Shown here one piece after another: positions 44,299 to 56,160 of a stretch of DNA of 64,000 bases (positions within the stretch are counted from its first letter, which is position 1; the number at the start of each line of letters is the position of its first letter). This DNA is from Gnetum montanum (Eukaryota > Streptophyta > Gnetopsida > Gnetales > Gnetaceae): assembly GCA_015680685.1 (NCBI GenBank), contig MNCI01038007.1:279729-343728 (forward strand), in the 5' to 3' direction. The notes under the pieces are model-generated. The model was not told the DNA's origin, did not search any database, and was given only the letters and a program-made list of their open reading frames with translations. The translations under genes were made by a program, and so were the position numbers.

Positions 44299-47200
44299 CT
44301 ATGCATCTCCTTTGTCCCCACTATCACCTGTGTCCCTTAGCTCAATCTCCACCCCGAGCAAATAGTCCTCATAGGGGCCACATTTTTCAGGTGGCATTTC
44401 TTCATGAAGGTGGTCCTCCATGCTAGGATCTTCTGTATGAAGTTGTTTGCCATGGCGTTGATCATCACTATTACACTCTATCCCTTGCAAACCTCCTTCG
44501 TGAGGACCGTCATCCACGTTACGTTTGTCTCGCTGAGGAACCTCCTCAGGTCATTCCTACAATTATACATAACACGTATACTGACATCATGATCAAAACT
44601 AGGTATGATAAAAGGCATAATAAAATAAACACTCACCTCTGATGATCCTGCATTAGTAGCAAATGGGATTTTTTCTAAGCTAATGCATAGACATTGCATG
44701 ATTTCATCCTCAGTAAGCTAAGAACAAACCCCATCCCATAGATTGATGCCGGCCTTCACCTTCCCTTTCTCCATAGGAGTCCAGGGAGGTGGTTCAGGGA
44801 AGAAGGAAGGGACAGTTGTCTCTCCCCCAGGAAGATTAATTTTCCTTTCTGGGAAGGCACTTACTGGCACCTGCTCTTGAGACCTTGCAAATGCACTAGA
44901 AGCACCAATAATGTCAAGGAATAGTCGAAGAGACTAAGCCTCGACAGCAGATTCCTTGTAATGTTGACGGTAGGTAGCACAGTCCCACGTATAGACATGC
45001 TTATGATCTTTCTACGTCTACTGCCATTATTGCATGCTTGTGCTATAGTCCTTCTAGTCTTGATTCTTTTGAGCTAGGAGATCCATTTGCATTCGCTGCT
45101 CGACCAGTTCACGGCTAGTCCGGACACTGTTTCAGACGATTGTCTAATAATAAGTGTAGTCTACAACAACTATCCACCAATCCTCATTGCTTGTCCCCTG
45201 AGCTTGCAAGAATTCATTTCATGACCTCAAATCCCCCACTTCATCACCTAGAGCCACCCTCTCTTTCTCCGACCTTTGTAACCTCTTCCAAAGGTCCTCA
45301 TTTACGCTTTGACATTCCCACAAAGAGCGAGTTGAGCACACTGCACATTTATGCATCATATCATAAATTCTACATGGCATGATGGTCTCTTCCGAGGAGG
45401 GTTCGGTGGTGTCTAGATCAATAGGCTCCAACGGATCCCACCTAAGTCGAGCTCCTAACAACATAACATGGTGATTAGGCATAATTAGATAACATAATTC
45501 CACAATGGAACAACTTCTGAGTAATGATCATGGTGTACCCACTTCAAGATCGATTTGCTCCAAGTGATCGATCATATCTTGGACGACCCCTTCCATAAAG
45601 GTGAATTTATTAGAAAATTCGCCCCAGGATCGAGTCGCCACCATTGACAAGTGAACACCCTGGTCACGTATTATGCAAAACAAGTTCCATATGAAGACAT
45701 AATTGAAATATTACGATGACCAATATAACCTTTAGAAGTAATTGCCTAGAGTCGAGTACGCTATAAAAGTTAGCCTCACAGAGTCACAAATCATTTACCT
45801 CTTCTTGTCTAGGCCGAAGGGACTTTGGAATCTTCCACTACTACTCCCTTCTCGCGCGTAGGAACCTACATGCTGCTCGCTTGGTTGACTACTGTAGCCT
45901 CTTCTTCCAAGGCTAGGGCCCATTCCTCACACCGCAAAACCATAGCCCCTGTTTCAGGGGTTAATCTTTTCACAACCTTCTCCTTTGCTGTCACACAACA
46001 TTCTCAGTTAACACAAAATTTTGCTCTAGTTCAATAAATTACGACATAAAACTTTCTATACGTAGCATGAATGTAACTATTAGCATATTCCTTTTCTTAC
46101 TTACTGGAGGATTACTCCTCCAAAACTTGACTTGCATCTTCTACCTTGCACTACTTGGTGGCTTGGCGGACTCCTTGGTCAAACGAGGCTTCTTTCAGGG
46201 CATCGACGAGTCCACTATCTCAACCGCCAAGTGCTTCCCCCTCGACGCATCGCTAGTATAGGAAGAGAGCATCCCACCCATGCTATCTTGACCCCACATT
46301 CGAGGCGCTGCCATGTCCCTAGTCATTACAGATAATGACTCCCCGATCCCTTCAGGAGGATCCTGCGACCAGACAATGCCGAAAATATGGTAAATCCATG
46401 GTTTAGAAATCTGGTTGTGGTCTTGCTACATCCAGACTCCATTTCTTTGGATAACTAGAAACTCAGAAAAGCACCAGAAGAAAGCTATAAAAAAGGAAAA
46501 ATGCACATTGAAACGGGACTCATGCTTCTTGCGAAGCTTGATCATTTCAACGTGCAGGCCTTCGGCAAAATAGTTGGCCCAATTGAATCGCGTCCCCTCT
46601 TGCATAATGTGAGCTTGCTCTATAGTGAGGAATCTCCCTTGGGAGAGTGTCTTGGGGAAGGCCCAGGTAAAAAAGGGGGTAAATGGTGTTGGCCATCGCC
46701 AACTCAATCCCATCTACAGGAATCCCTTTGGCCTCCTTCCTAACCACTATCCACTCCTCTATCTCTTCCTAGCATTTGGCGCTCCTCTTCGACTTTTCCT
46801 CTATAGGAAAGCCATCAGAGGGGACCTCGAAGAGATCGATGAATAGTTGAGCATCGATGTTAAAATTTACGCGCATGTTACGCATGCATACGCAGAGATG
46901 CTCAGCTTCTTGGCTGAAGGAGTTGACTAAGGTCAAAATTTCACCTATAGTAACATCAGGGGTTATGGGCAAGAACAGGTCCAGTAGGCCAGCCTCTCGA
47001 AGGTTATTGGTCAAAACAACTAGGGCCACTCTATGGCCAAGCCAGCGCTATGTCTCCTTTATGTCACCATAGCGAAAAAATATATTGCTCGCATCACGAC
47101 CAGAAGCCATGATCGTAATCTCCCTTGATTCTCTAACTGCGCACATAAAAAAATAGCTAAGCCAAGATAACAAAAACAATGAGACAACTTCACATATCAT

Positions 47201-48703
47201 CACTAGCTAATAACATTGACACAATTCATCATCGTAATGAAGTTTACTAGGTCTGAATGGCAAAGGAAAGGGAGGGATTTTCCTTTGCACATTGGCGACA
47301 GTCAGGGGAGGATCCAAAGTCCATTCCCTATCTAGCCAGCCAATATTTTTACATCTAGAAAAGAAGTTAACATAGCGGGTCAGGTATTCTAGAATTTCAA
47401 ACTCTAGTTGTTCCATGACAGTGGCCCGTACATTGCTAATAGTAGTGAATTCACCTATAGCCCTTTCATTCAATGACAAGGTATCATTATCGCCCAGGAG
47501 ACCACTGTCATTGATGAAGAATCTACATCACAAAAAATGGATGAATTCTTTATGCTCAACGTAAATTCAAACAATAGTTAGCATGTTGTCATACATCAAA
47601 ATTCCACAAATTTAAATTCTTACCTACCGGCATAATACACAGTACCAGGTGGATTATGGAAATATGTTGTGAGGTGGTTGGCCATGAACAGAGTATTCTA
47701 GGAGTGATAACAGTTGAATCTGGGCATCTCCCAAATCTAGTTCAAATGCCCCAAACCTTTGGCGCTCTGTACATGGTCTTGCACCCGCACAGTCTCAATC
47801 TTGCCATCTATTAGGAATGCCAAGACACTCTGTGTCGAACCAACTACTAGCATCTCCAAAATAGCAACAGCTACATCATCTACTAGATGTGACCAGACGA
47901 TTACGTTGTAATTACGAAGCAAAAATTGCAAGAACCCCCGTGCACCTCTTCAGAACCACATCCCCTGCCCCTTTATATGAGCATGAGGAGAAGGAACATT
48001 GGCCGCGGGAACATGCATGTAGCACAGAATGTCCACGATGTCCAAAACGATTAGAATAGGCTTTAACATAATACTGTACAATGAAAACATGTTACCATTA
48101 GACAAAGAATTTGCTCATGAACATTCATCATGCTATAATAGGGTTTGCTTGATTTCCAGAAAATTACAAATTTCACTAGAAATGCATGGCCAGAATCACC
48201 CAAACGCTTGCAACAGCTCAAGGTCTGTCTCTAACAACGGCGATGAAAGCAACACTGCATATTATTCCAGCGTAACATGCAACTATTACGAGAATAACGG
48301 GAAAGAAAATGAAACCTAGATTATATCACCGACAAATATAATACCTAGGTCTTTCGATTATACACGACGTTTACCTAGTATTATCCAACATTACCTAAAC
48401 CCTCGTAACAATATAAGGTTTGTCTTCGATAATGAAGATGAAGGTAATATCACAAACCATAATAGCTTAGTCCATGTAAACAGATATTCACACTCAACAT
48501 AACATACGCACTCAGGAGAACAATAGACAACTACGACGCTGCAACAAATACAATAATAGTGCAAAAGGGTGAACGATGACTTAACAGTTAAGTGGAGTAA
48601 CTTCCTGAGCCTCAACCTTGGCCTACAAAGCCTACTATAAACTCTCCTATACTTCATCAATCCTGGTTAGTTTAGCATTCTTTCCCTTGATCTTTGGTGC
48701 CAT
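44299..48703 (-). pseudogene. Antisense gene copy in element B
   Basis: Minus-strand copy of the gene in C. A basic start MAPKIKGKNAKLTRIDEV lies at 48,703. The FCP1-like part is clear: IVLDIVDILCYM (about 48,022-48,057), GARGFLQFLLRNYNVIVWSHL (47,885-47,950) and NTLFMANH..TYFHNPPGTVYYAG (about 47,635-47,700). The second Asp of motif I is Val, and the later DD pair is replaced. The central domain follows at about 46,430-47,029 (NWANYFAEGLHVEMIKL), then coiled-coil sequence near 45,220-45,420, and an acidic Glu/Asp-rich tail to a stop at about 44,299. A consensus donor CAGAG|GTGAGT stands near 44,630. Stops and frame changes are common. Confidence 0.6.
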
Positions 48704-49280
48704 AGTTGTAATCGAATGAATTTTTGAAAAGTCCTCTATTCATGCCTTGCTTCTACTCCTTTTCTTCTATAGCCAAAATCCAAATTCGTGATATCTGTAA
48801 CCTATTTTGAAGATGAACCACTAGTTTATAAACAAAATGCTTAAAACTAATTTTTCTTTCTGTCCGATCGATGCAAAACTTTCCCGAAACGCCAATGTTA
48901 GTAAGACATGAAACGTGAAGATCAGGGCATTAATTTCATAGATATCATGTAGATTGCAGTCCTAAATGACCCTAAACTAATACATTTATCATCTCGTAAT
49001 CCGGCCACATTAACTACAGTTTGTACAGAAATTCAAATTTCACGACACACTAGACATGCCACGTTACATCTTTCATTTTATTTCATACGCCAGCATCTAG
49101 GAAGCCAAGCTCTTCATTATTTTACAAACTGGGCATATTTGTGATGGTCCACTAAGACGTTAAACTGGAAGCCTCTTTAATATGCAACCCTAATGCAACA
49201 AAGACAAAAAGAAACTCTTATCATTCAATAGATTAGCAAAAAAATAATGTAACAACTTCCTTTTTTGATGTTTTTTGCAG
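48704..49280 (+). other. Spacer before RT of B, with candidate splice acceptor
   Basis: Includes a few minisatellite copies (GACCCTAAACTAATAC near 48,968; GACGTTAAACTGGAAG near 49,152). It ends in TTCCTTTTTTGATGTTTTTTGCAG (49,257-49,280), a pyrimidine tract plus AG typical of a plant 3' splice site on the sense strand. The reading immediately after it is in the same frame as the pol open frame at 49,365. Whether the region from protease to here is spliced out is not shown; no clear donor was found. Confidence 0.45.
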
Positions 49281-51450
49281 GGCAATTCGCAAATGGATGC
49301 AGCTTTATCTACATCATTAGCCTTAATAGGCCCATACAGGGAGACCATTAGATAGTTTAACTACATGCTGATAGAAACAGAACCTACCCCTTGTGATGCA
49401 ACCATAGAAACATCGAAAATATCCCCAGATTGGCTAGAATATTTGGCCCAAACTCTAGACCTAGAGGCTGATGATGTGACTGAGGACACTCTCGACGAGG
49501 TCCTTGTGGTTATGCACAAAGGTGAAAATAAAACTCTTACAGTTAGTTCCATCTTAGACCAATAGACACAGAGTGGCATAATGCAAGTGCTCCAAAACAA
49601 CGTTGCTGTATTTGCGTGGTCATATGAAGACATGCAAGGATTAGACCTGAGATTAATACAGCATAACATAATTTTAGATCCATGCATCAAAGCAATTAGA
49701 AGAAGTCACGAAAGATTAAACCAGAAATCACATTAGCAATGCGTAATGAAATCACCAAGCTATATCAAGCTAGTTTCATTCGTGCGGTTGATTACTCAGA
49801 TTGGGTGTCCAACATCGTAGTTGTTTCTAAGAAAACGGGAGGTATACGCATTTGCATAGACTTCTAGGATCTGAAAAAATATATGATTAAGGACAATTTC
49901 CCGCTACCAAGTATCAACCAACTGATCGACACAACAGCTGGTCATGCACTTCTATCCTTTATGGATGGTTTCTCAAGTTATAATCAAATTCGCATTAACC
50001 TAGAGCATCAATTATCCACAACATTCATGACACCCTGGGGGACCTTCTATTACACTATGATGCCTTTCGGGCTAAAGAACGCTAGGGCAACGTATCAATG
50101 AGCCATGACATACATCTTTAGCGACTACCTTTTAGGGAGATTGAACGACTACGTAGATGACATAGCTGTCAAGTCTATGAATTCTGAAGATCATTTAGAA
50201 GACCTGGAGTTAGTCCTTAAATGATGTCTTAAGCATTACTTACAGCTTAACCCAAAGAAATGCATATTCAGAGTCAAAATCGGACGCATGTTAGGGTTTG
50301 TGGTATCAGAGACTAGCATCCGAGTCGACCCCGACAAGGTTAAAGCCATCATTGATTTAACGCCATCTACAAACCTCAAAGAACTACGTGGGTTGCAAGG
50401 TAGACTATAGTTCATCAAGCGGTTCATTTTAAAGTTAACAGATAAATTACATCCCATGCAACACCTTCTTAAGAAAAGTGTTAATTTCGAATGGACCGAC
50501 AACTGCCAATGTGCATTTGACGACTTAAAAAAGGAGCTACAACATTTAGCAATGATTTTTCTGCCACAAAGGGATAAGCCTTTTTACACTTATCTGGCTA
50601 ACTCAGACATATCTATAGCTGTGTTATTGTGCCAAAAAAGGAATGATGGGTCAAAAGCCCCTATCTATTACCTCAGCCATGCCCTATTTGTGTACGAGAC
50701 AAGGTACAATGAAGTGGAGGATAATTGTTTAGCATTAGTCTTCGCACTTAAAAAATGTAGGCATTATCTTTTCAACAGTCAGGTCAACATAATTTGTAAA
50801 AGAAACATTCTACGAGCTATCTCAAACAAATTATATGACAGTAGTAGGATAGCTCATTGGAAGGCTATCATAGCCAAATTTGATTTACATTATGTCGGTC
50901 AATCATCCACCAAAGGTCAGGCTATAGCTAACCAGCTAGTGATATCGCCTATTAAAGATCAAGCTACAATAGAGCCAAAATTCCAGAATGAGCATGTACA
51001 TAGTTTAAGCCCTATATCAACAGGCCTTGAAGTGATGCTATAGTTCGATAGAGCTTCAACTACTAGAGGCGGCATTGCTACCGCAGTTATTATGCTTGCC
51101 CCTGAGGATGTGCATCCATTGGCTTACCACCTGACCTTCCCCTATACCAACAATGTGGTAGAATATGAGGGACTCCTCAGAGTATTATTGATGGCCAAAG
51201 AACTCAACGTTCAACACCTGGAGATCCGAGGCGATTCAATGTTCATCATCAATCAAATCACAAGGATCTGTGCCTGCAAAGTTGTGCATCTACAGCCCTA
51301 CTGCGATATAGCTAAAGATCTCCTGAAACAATTTGTGATAGTCAATGCTCAGCATGTGCCGCGTAATGAAAATGTTGTGGTCAATGCACTAGCCACCCTG
51401 GCATTGAACATGCCACCATGCTTATTTGCCACTTGGTCCACTTTGATGAT
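49281..51450 (+). pseudogene. RT - RNase H - second RNase H of element B (no integrase)
   Basis: Plus-strand pol collinear with C and D: FAWSYEDMQGLD, KLYQASFIRAVDYSDWVSN, LPSINQLIDTTAGHALLSFMDG, MTPWGTFYYTMMPFGL and YVDD at 50,150-50,161. RNase H is open from 50,456 to 51,043 (FEWTDNCQCAFDDLKKEL, YLSHALFVYETRYNEVE). The second RNase H is open from 51,092 to 51,450 (AYHLTFPYTNNVVEYEGLL, LEIRGDSMFIINQI, VPRNENVVVNALATLAL). Reading then falls directly into a minisatellite. None of the integrase HHCC or DDE motifs follows anywhere before the 3' LTR. Confidence 0.85.
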
Positions 51451-52980
51451 ACACATCTGCTACAATGTAAAACTAGCAAAGTTGTACACGTCTGCTACGA
51501 CATAAAACTGGCACTTCTTGCACACGTCCGCCAAGATGCTAAACTGGCAAAGTTTCTGACCGTCCGCCATCACGTGAAACTGGCAAGGTAAGCATACATC
51601 TATTGAGATACTAAACCAGCATAGAATTGTCCCTAGGTCATGACATAAAACTAACATCCATAGCACGGTCTGATGGGACCATAAACTAGCTCTTCCACCA
51701 TCTGCTACGACGTAAAACTAGTAAGTTGCAGTCCGCCCAGAAGTTAAAACGGGACCATGACCTACTGAGGCATAAAAATAGTAACAACAGTCAACCAGGA
51801 CTCAAAACTGGAATCTATCAAATAATCCAAGAAGCAAGCGAGCATGGTCATTCTTGCACCTCATCCCTACCAGATGGAACGGGTAAGGCGTCAGAACAAA
51901 CACAACATCGTTACCCCCCTAGCATCCTACTGATTCCTTAGACATGTCGAAGGGCATACTACTAACCCCTCAGAGATGTTGCTACAATAGCCGCTCTATA
52001 GCTGCAGCTCCTAGGATCAACTTTGTTGCTTGGGGCCCCAAAGAAACTATGGTCATACATAGTCTCAGTAGCCTCCATCCATCGCCGTCACCAAACTCCG
52101 ACCTAGCAGATTCATCTAACTTGTTATTTGTCCAATCATTTGAGCAACATGAATCTAGCTGTCGATGGCAGTTTCATGAACCACGACATCAACATTGGGA
52201 CCCTTGCTCCTTCTTACGGTCCCTATTTCGTGGTCTATGCTCTCCTTTTCGCTTTGGACGGTGCTTGTTTCAATAGCCTCCCTCCTTAGCAATTAGGACG
52301 ATTGCTTCTATGCTCTGCTCTTTGTTATGTTTTGCAGGTTACTTTCTATAACAACGTTGATCGAGAGTGCATTCATTAGAAGGTAAGGTGTCGCGACATC
52401 CTGAAGCGGTTGCTCAGACTAGCCTAGGCACTTAGGAGTGCAAACCCTACCTCTCCCTCCATTGGATGCATTACTTCATTTTCTCCTCCCTTTGTCTTCA
52501 TGACCACTGTTACCCTTTTCTTTGCTTTTATAGAGCATGAATATTCAAGCAAACTCTTTCACATCTTCATGTCCATGACCTGGCATAATGCAACTCGCCT
52601 AAGTGGAATGTAATTGAAAAAAAGGGGGGTTGGCAAAATGGATGTAAAACAACTCATCCAGGCCAGGTGGGTGTAACATAACTTGCCCATGCAAGCCCTT
52701 CATATACAGTATGATGGCATAGCCTCTTGCAAATACATTCGTGAAAGGACCTACTAACTTGTTCGTGAAATTTTCATGTTCACGTGTTTGAGTCTTCCCT
52801 AAACCTCCCTCCTCTTACTTCTGTAAAATCCCTTCTATACTTTCTTTCCTACCCTGCCTTTTCACTTCCAGGTTTGATAGAGTGACATTTGAGCAATCTC
52901 CGATGGACGCTATTGGTGCCTTTACCTCTCTAGTGTTTCATATTCTTTGTTGACGTCTTTCGAGCAAGCCCTCTGAACAT
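51451..52980 (+). other. 3' non-coding region of element B
   Basis: Positions 51,460-51,800 are minisatellite copies of the AGTTT..GGCGGAC family in reverse complement (GTCCGCCA..AAACTGGCAAAG, TCTGCTACGACATAAAACTGGC). The next 1.2 kb has no recognised gene. A 110-codon open frame at 51,944-52,276 is Ser/Pro/Cys-rich without a domain I know. This stretch stands where integrase lies in C and D. Confidence 0.5.
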
Positions 52981-52997
52981 CAACAAATAGGGGCCAT
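52981..52997 (+). promoter_or_regulatory. Polypurine tract of element B
   Basis: CAACAAATAGGGGCCAT directly before the 3' LTR start TGAAACACC; nearly identical to the tract of element C. Confidence 0.75.
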
Positions 52998-54418
52998 TGA
53001 AACACCATAAAATTTTTGAGGCCTCGACGGTTTGGCAAAATCTAGCAATCCAGGAAAGGAGTCGCGACAAGGTGTAGCACAGTACAAATGAACTTCAGAA
53101 GACAGAATAGAACGATGGGTGCACGATGGAAAGCCTTCCAGTTTGTGGATTTTCTATGTTTCAAAAAAATCTCAACATTTAGCATAGTATGCTACATTAC
53201 ACAACATAGCATAACACCATGTTAGGTAGCGTAATATCAAAGACAGTCCACCGCAACATCAAAGATGGCAAACATTCAAGACTTCAACGACCCAGCAAAA
53301 GTCTCAAGGCTTAAGCAACGATCTGCAACATGCCGTGTATNNNNNNNNNNNNNNNNNNNNNNNNNNNNNNNNNNNNNNNNNNNNNNNNNNNNNNNNNNNN
53401 NNNNTGTAACGTAATAAACCCCAAAAAAGGATTGATCAGGAACAGAGGAAGCACGGTGACAATACTTCAACTTTGGAAGTTTCGTCACATTACGCTGAAT
53501 TATGCTATGATGCGTAATTTTGTGTAATGCAGCGTAATGCAAGTAACGGTAGCACAATTCAGACATCATTAGTTCATATGCCACAATACTCTCTCTAGCA
53601 TATTATAGTGTAATCAAAGGACAGTCTTTTGCCAATGCCCAAACAAGAGTAGTTTACAACGCGCTACGCAGCATAGCGTGACAAGCTTCAATGACAACAC
53701 ATCGGGTCAACGACATCTTATAAGTTCAGGACATGCATCATTTAAACCACATTTTCCTCCTGACCCTAATCTTATAAATGCTCCAGTTGATGAAGACCAA
53801 AGGGGTTGGCAAAAAATTTCTCCTTCAAGGTTGGCAAGAGAGCAAAAAGAGGATCAGTGATCATGAGAACATCCGAGGCAGTTGGCAAGAATCCTAATCA
53901 GAAACAGTCGGCTGACAGATATTCTCCCCTAGGTCTAACTTCCTTATGCCTAGATTGGCTACAACAAGGTAGATTTGCCCTTGTTTGTTCCATCTTTAGA
54001 TAACTTTCTTGCTGCTGGTATGTGCTTCATCCAAACTAAAGTCTTCCTGTAATCATTGTATCCAACATATTGTGTTCATAAATTAAATCTCAGATCTTGT
54101 GGTCATACTCTCTACAAATCTGATTCCTTGCATCCCATTTATATAGATTTGGCAATCGCTCTAAATCATTTGCATCATTTTCAATTATTTTTCAGGATTA
54201 ACAATATTACATCTCTTCATAAAGGGTCGTCATTTTTCCATCAAATTATTACAAAAATTTTACTAATTAAGTAAGTCTCTGTCTGATTGACAAGACCATT
54301 CAGGGCACCTCGGATTCATTTCTTTCTTTAGCATAGCCCTTTCACGGATCCGAGGTTAGAACTATGTACATGGACTTTTGTTCGATATTTCCAGTGATCA
54401 TCATTTTCCCTCTTTACA
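52998..54418 (+). repeat. 3' LTR of element B
   Basis: About 1,421 bp including a 64-base run of N. It aligns along its length with 38,111-39,509, with many transitions, and ends TCTTTACA before the ACATG duplication. Open frames crossing the N run are meaningless. Confidence 0.85.
53341..53404. other. Assembly gap (64 N)
   Basis: Unknown bases within the 3' LTR of B. The 5' LTR has sequence here (about 38,453-38,512), and the LTR alignment continues on both sides, which supports the join. Confidence 0.95.
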
Positions 54419-54423
54419 ACATG
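54419..54423. repeat. Target-site duplication, right copy (element B)
   Basis: ACATG immediately after the 3' LTR of B, identical to 38,106-38,110. Confidence 0.85.
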
Positions 54424-54483
54424 AATGACAATGAGTTCGCCAACCTAGTAAATCACTTATATCTCAAGCCATACTATGTCTGA
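54424..54483 (+). pseudogene. Last codons of pol of element D
   Basis: The pol frame of D, cut at 38,110, resumes here in frame and ends with NHLYLKPYYV and a TGA at 54,481-54,483. Element C's pol ends with the closely similar NHSFLKPFHI plus stop, so this is the natural end of the protein. No spacer or polypurine tract separates it from the inverted LTR that follows. Confidence 0.75.
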
Positions 54484-56160
54484 AGCGCAATGGCAACTAC
54501 AAGCACTATCCGCGGGTGTGATAGTTTCGACCCCATACTCACGGGAGGGCTGTGCTAGATGTGTGCAGATATGGGGCATCCTAAACGCTTTGGTCTATCA
54601 GATAGGGACTTAATCGGCATCTATATATCCTTTTGCAATGTATAATTTGGAAACAGAAATGAAAGCATGAAGTAATGCTTGAGAGTAAATAAAGATGGAA
54701 AAGTAGTGGAAAAAATGCAACAACAAGCAAGAAACAAGATAAAGTACAGTTATAAAAATGCACCATTCCGAAGCTACAAGCTTGCTCTGTCAAGATGGAT
54801 ACAATCAGTTGCATGGCGTGGTGGAGTGCAAAGATCCCGAGAGTAACCAAGATGTGTAGAGAAAAATAGGTTGTGTTCTTGGGTGCGGCCTTGGGCGCTG
54901 AAAATGTAGGGATTCTACCAAGATGGTAGAAAGGAAATGGAACAAAATGCCAACTGAAAATGCTAACTATCTACAGTGTCAAATAGAAAGCTTACAATGC
55001 TTGATGTCACAATGTGCCAGGAAGAGAACTTGAGTGCCAGAGAGAGGAAAATTCAAAGAATCCAGAGAATCTTTGAACTTTCTGAATGCTTCTTGTTGAG
55101 AAAAATTCAAACCTTTTGAATGCCATTTTCTGGAAAGTTTCCCACCTTTTTTAATTTTGTTTTTGGAAAATTTCCTAGACCCTTTGGATGCTGTTTGTTG
55201 GGGTATTTATAGGGCTAAAGGGCATGCGAAAGGGGTGATTTGGATGCCACATGCCCTGGGCCCACATTGACTTGCTGGTGCCATACATGCCATGTATGAC
55301 CATTAGACCTGCAAGACCATTGTAATGCAAGCCTGTTATGCCATAACTATGAGCCTACCATGCCATAATTGCTCCGTCAATGTCTGGAGACATGTGCCAA
55401 CGGTCCAATTAGGTGAAGTGCATTGATGTCACACAACCACCCACATACCTTGTTGTGCTTTGTAGCGTAGCATAGCACCTTCTCATGCATTCCACTACAT
55501 GTGTGTTACATGTTTGCTACATTATGCTATGCTACATAGCGTAGCAACTAGCCTTAGTTGTGAAAACTTTGTTGATTTTCAAACTTTGCTTCCTGTGATG
55601 CAAAACTTGCAAACTTTGCTGATTCTATTCTTTGAGGTGCCTTCTATCTCTTCCGCAGGATTGCTATGCCTTGCTGCACCATGTAGCTCAGTGTAGCGTA
55701 GCAGCAGACATGGTCTGCCACTTCCTGATGCAAAGGGACATTGTTGAAGGTCTTGAAATTGGGCATGGGGACTAACTTTGAAGCTGTTACCATGCTACAC
55801 TATGTTACGTAGCATAGCGTAGCATCACACTTCATTCTGCAATCATCTTCTGAAGCTTGCTACACTACATAATGAGGCGTAGCAGACTTTGTGACTTAGA
55901 AAACTTGCCAAATTATTTCGTGCATCTAGACTGTTGTTGCCAACTCGGCACATCATTTCTGAGTAGTTTGTCGCCACGGCACGCTACTTAGGTGGACAGG
56001 CAGGATGACCCATAGAGCCTATTTTCACCTAAAGTAGAAAATTTACTGAACTAGCCAGCCTAAACTCAGAATGTTCCCCTCCTGAAGAACTATCATGGTG
56101 CTACATGAATTGCAAGGCCTGGTGAAGCAAGAATGAGCTTGCATTTTTTGGGGTGTTTCA
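54477..56160 (-). repeat. Right LTR of element D, in inverted (minus) orientation
   Basis: Starts TGAAACACCCCAAAAAATGCAAGC at 56,160 and ends near 54,477-54,484, where it meets the pol stop of D. It is the reverse complement of 7,824-9,446 along most of its length and aligns in the same orientation with the LTRs of A and E. A TATA-like CTATAAATAC lies at 55,203-55,212 on the minus strand. Hairpin-forming TACGTAGCATAGCGTAGCA words are at about 55,455-55,545, 55,690 and 55,795-55,880. Its outer edge joins E's gag. Confidence 0.8.

Larger units (their letters stand above)
38111..54418 (+). mobile_element. Element B: complete-ended Tat-type retrotransposon lacking integrase
   Basis: LTR (38,111-39,509), PBS, leader, gag, protease, minisatellite, antisense gene (minus strand), spacer, RT-RNase H-second RNase H, a 1.5-kb non-coding stretch, polypurine tract and LTR (52,998-54,418), flanked by ACATG. 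It sits inside the integrase C-terminus of element D, whose reading resumes in the same frame after the right duplication. No integrase segment is present. In the first 160 bp the two LTRs differ at about 20 positions, mostly transitions, so the insertion is old. Confidence 0.85.
7824..56160. mobile_element. Composite element D with inverted terminal LTRs
   Basis: This 48-kb block is inserted in E's gag. Left of it E ends ...GAGACATCTA; right of it E resumes ATCTGCGATGG. Element A shows the uninterrupted order GAGACATATGCGATGG. The flanks therefore carry a 5-bp duplication, ATCTA/ATCTG, with one mismatch. The left end is a plus-strand LTR start (TGAAACACCCC) and the right end is the start of a minus-strand LTR (GGGGTGTTTCA), so both outer ends are U3 ends. 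Between them D holds a gag/protease fragment (+), element C, the antisense gene (-), RT-RH-IN (+), element B and the last codons of pol (+). Confidence 0.65.

Noticed and set aside
51944-52276. 110-codon open frame in the 3' region of B
   Set aside because: No family resemblance, low-complexity composition, and no counterpart seen in C or D.
53276-53584. Open frames running through the N run
   Set aside because: They depend on unknown bases inside an LTR.
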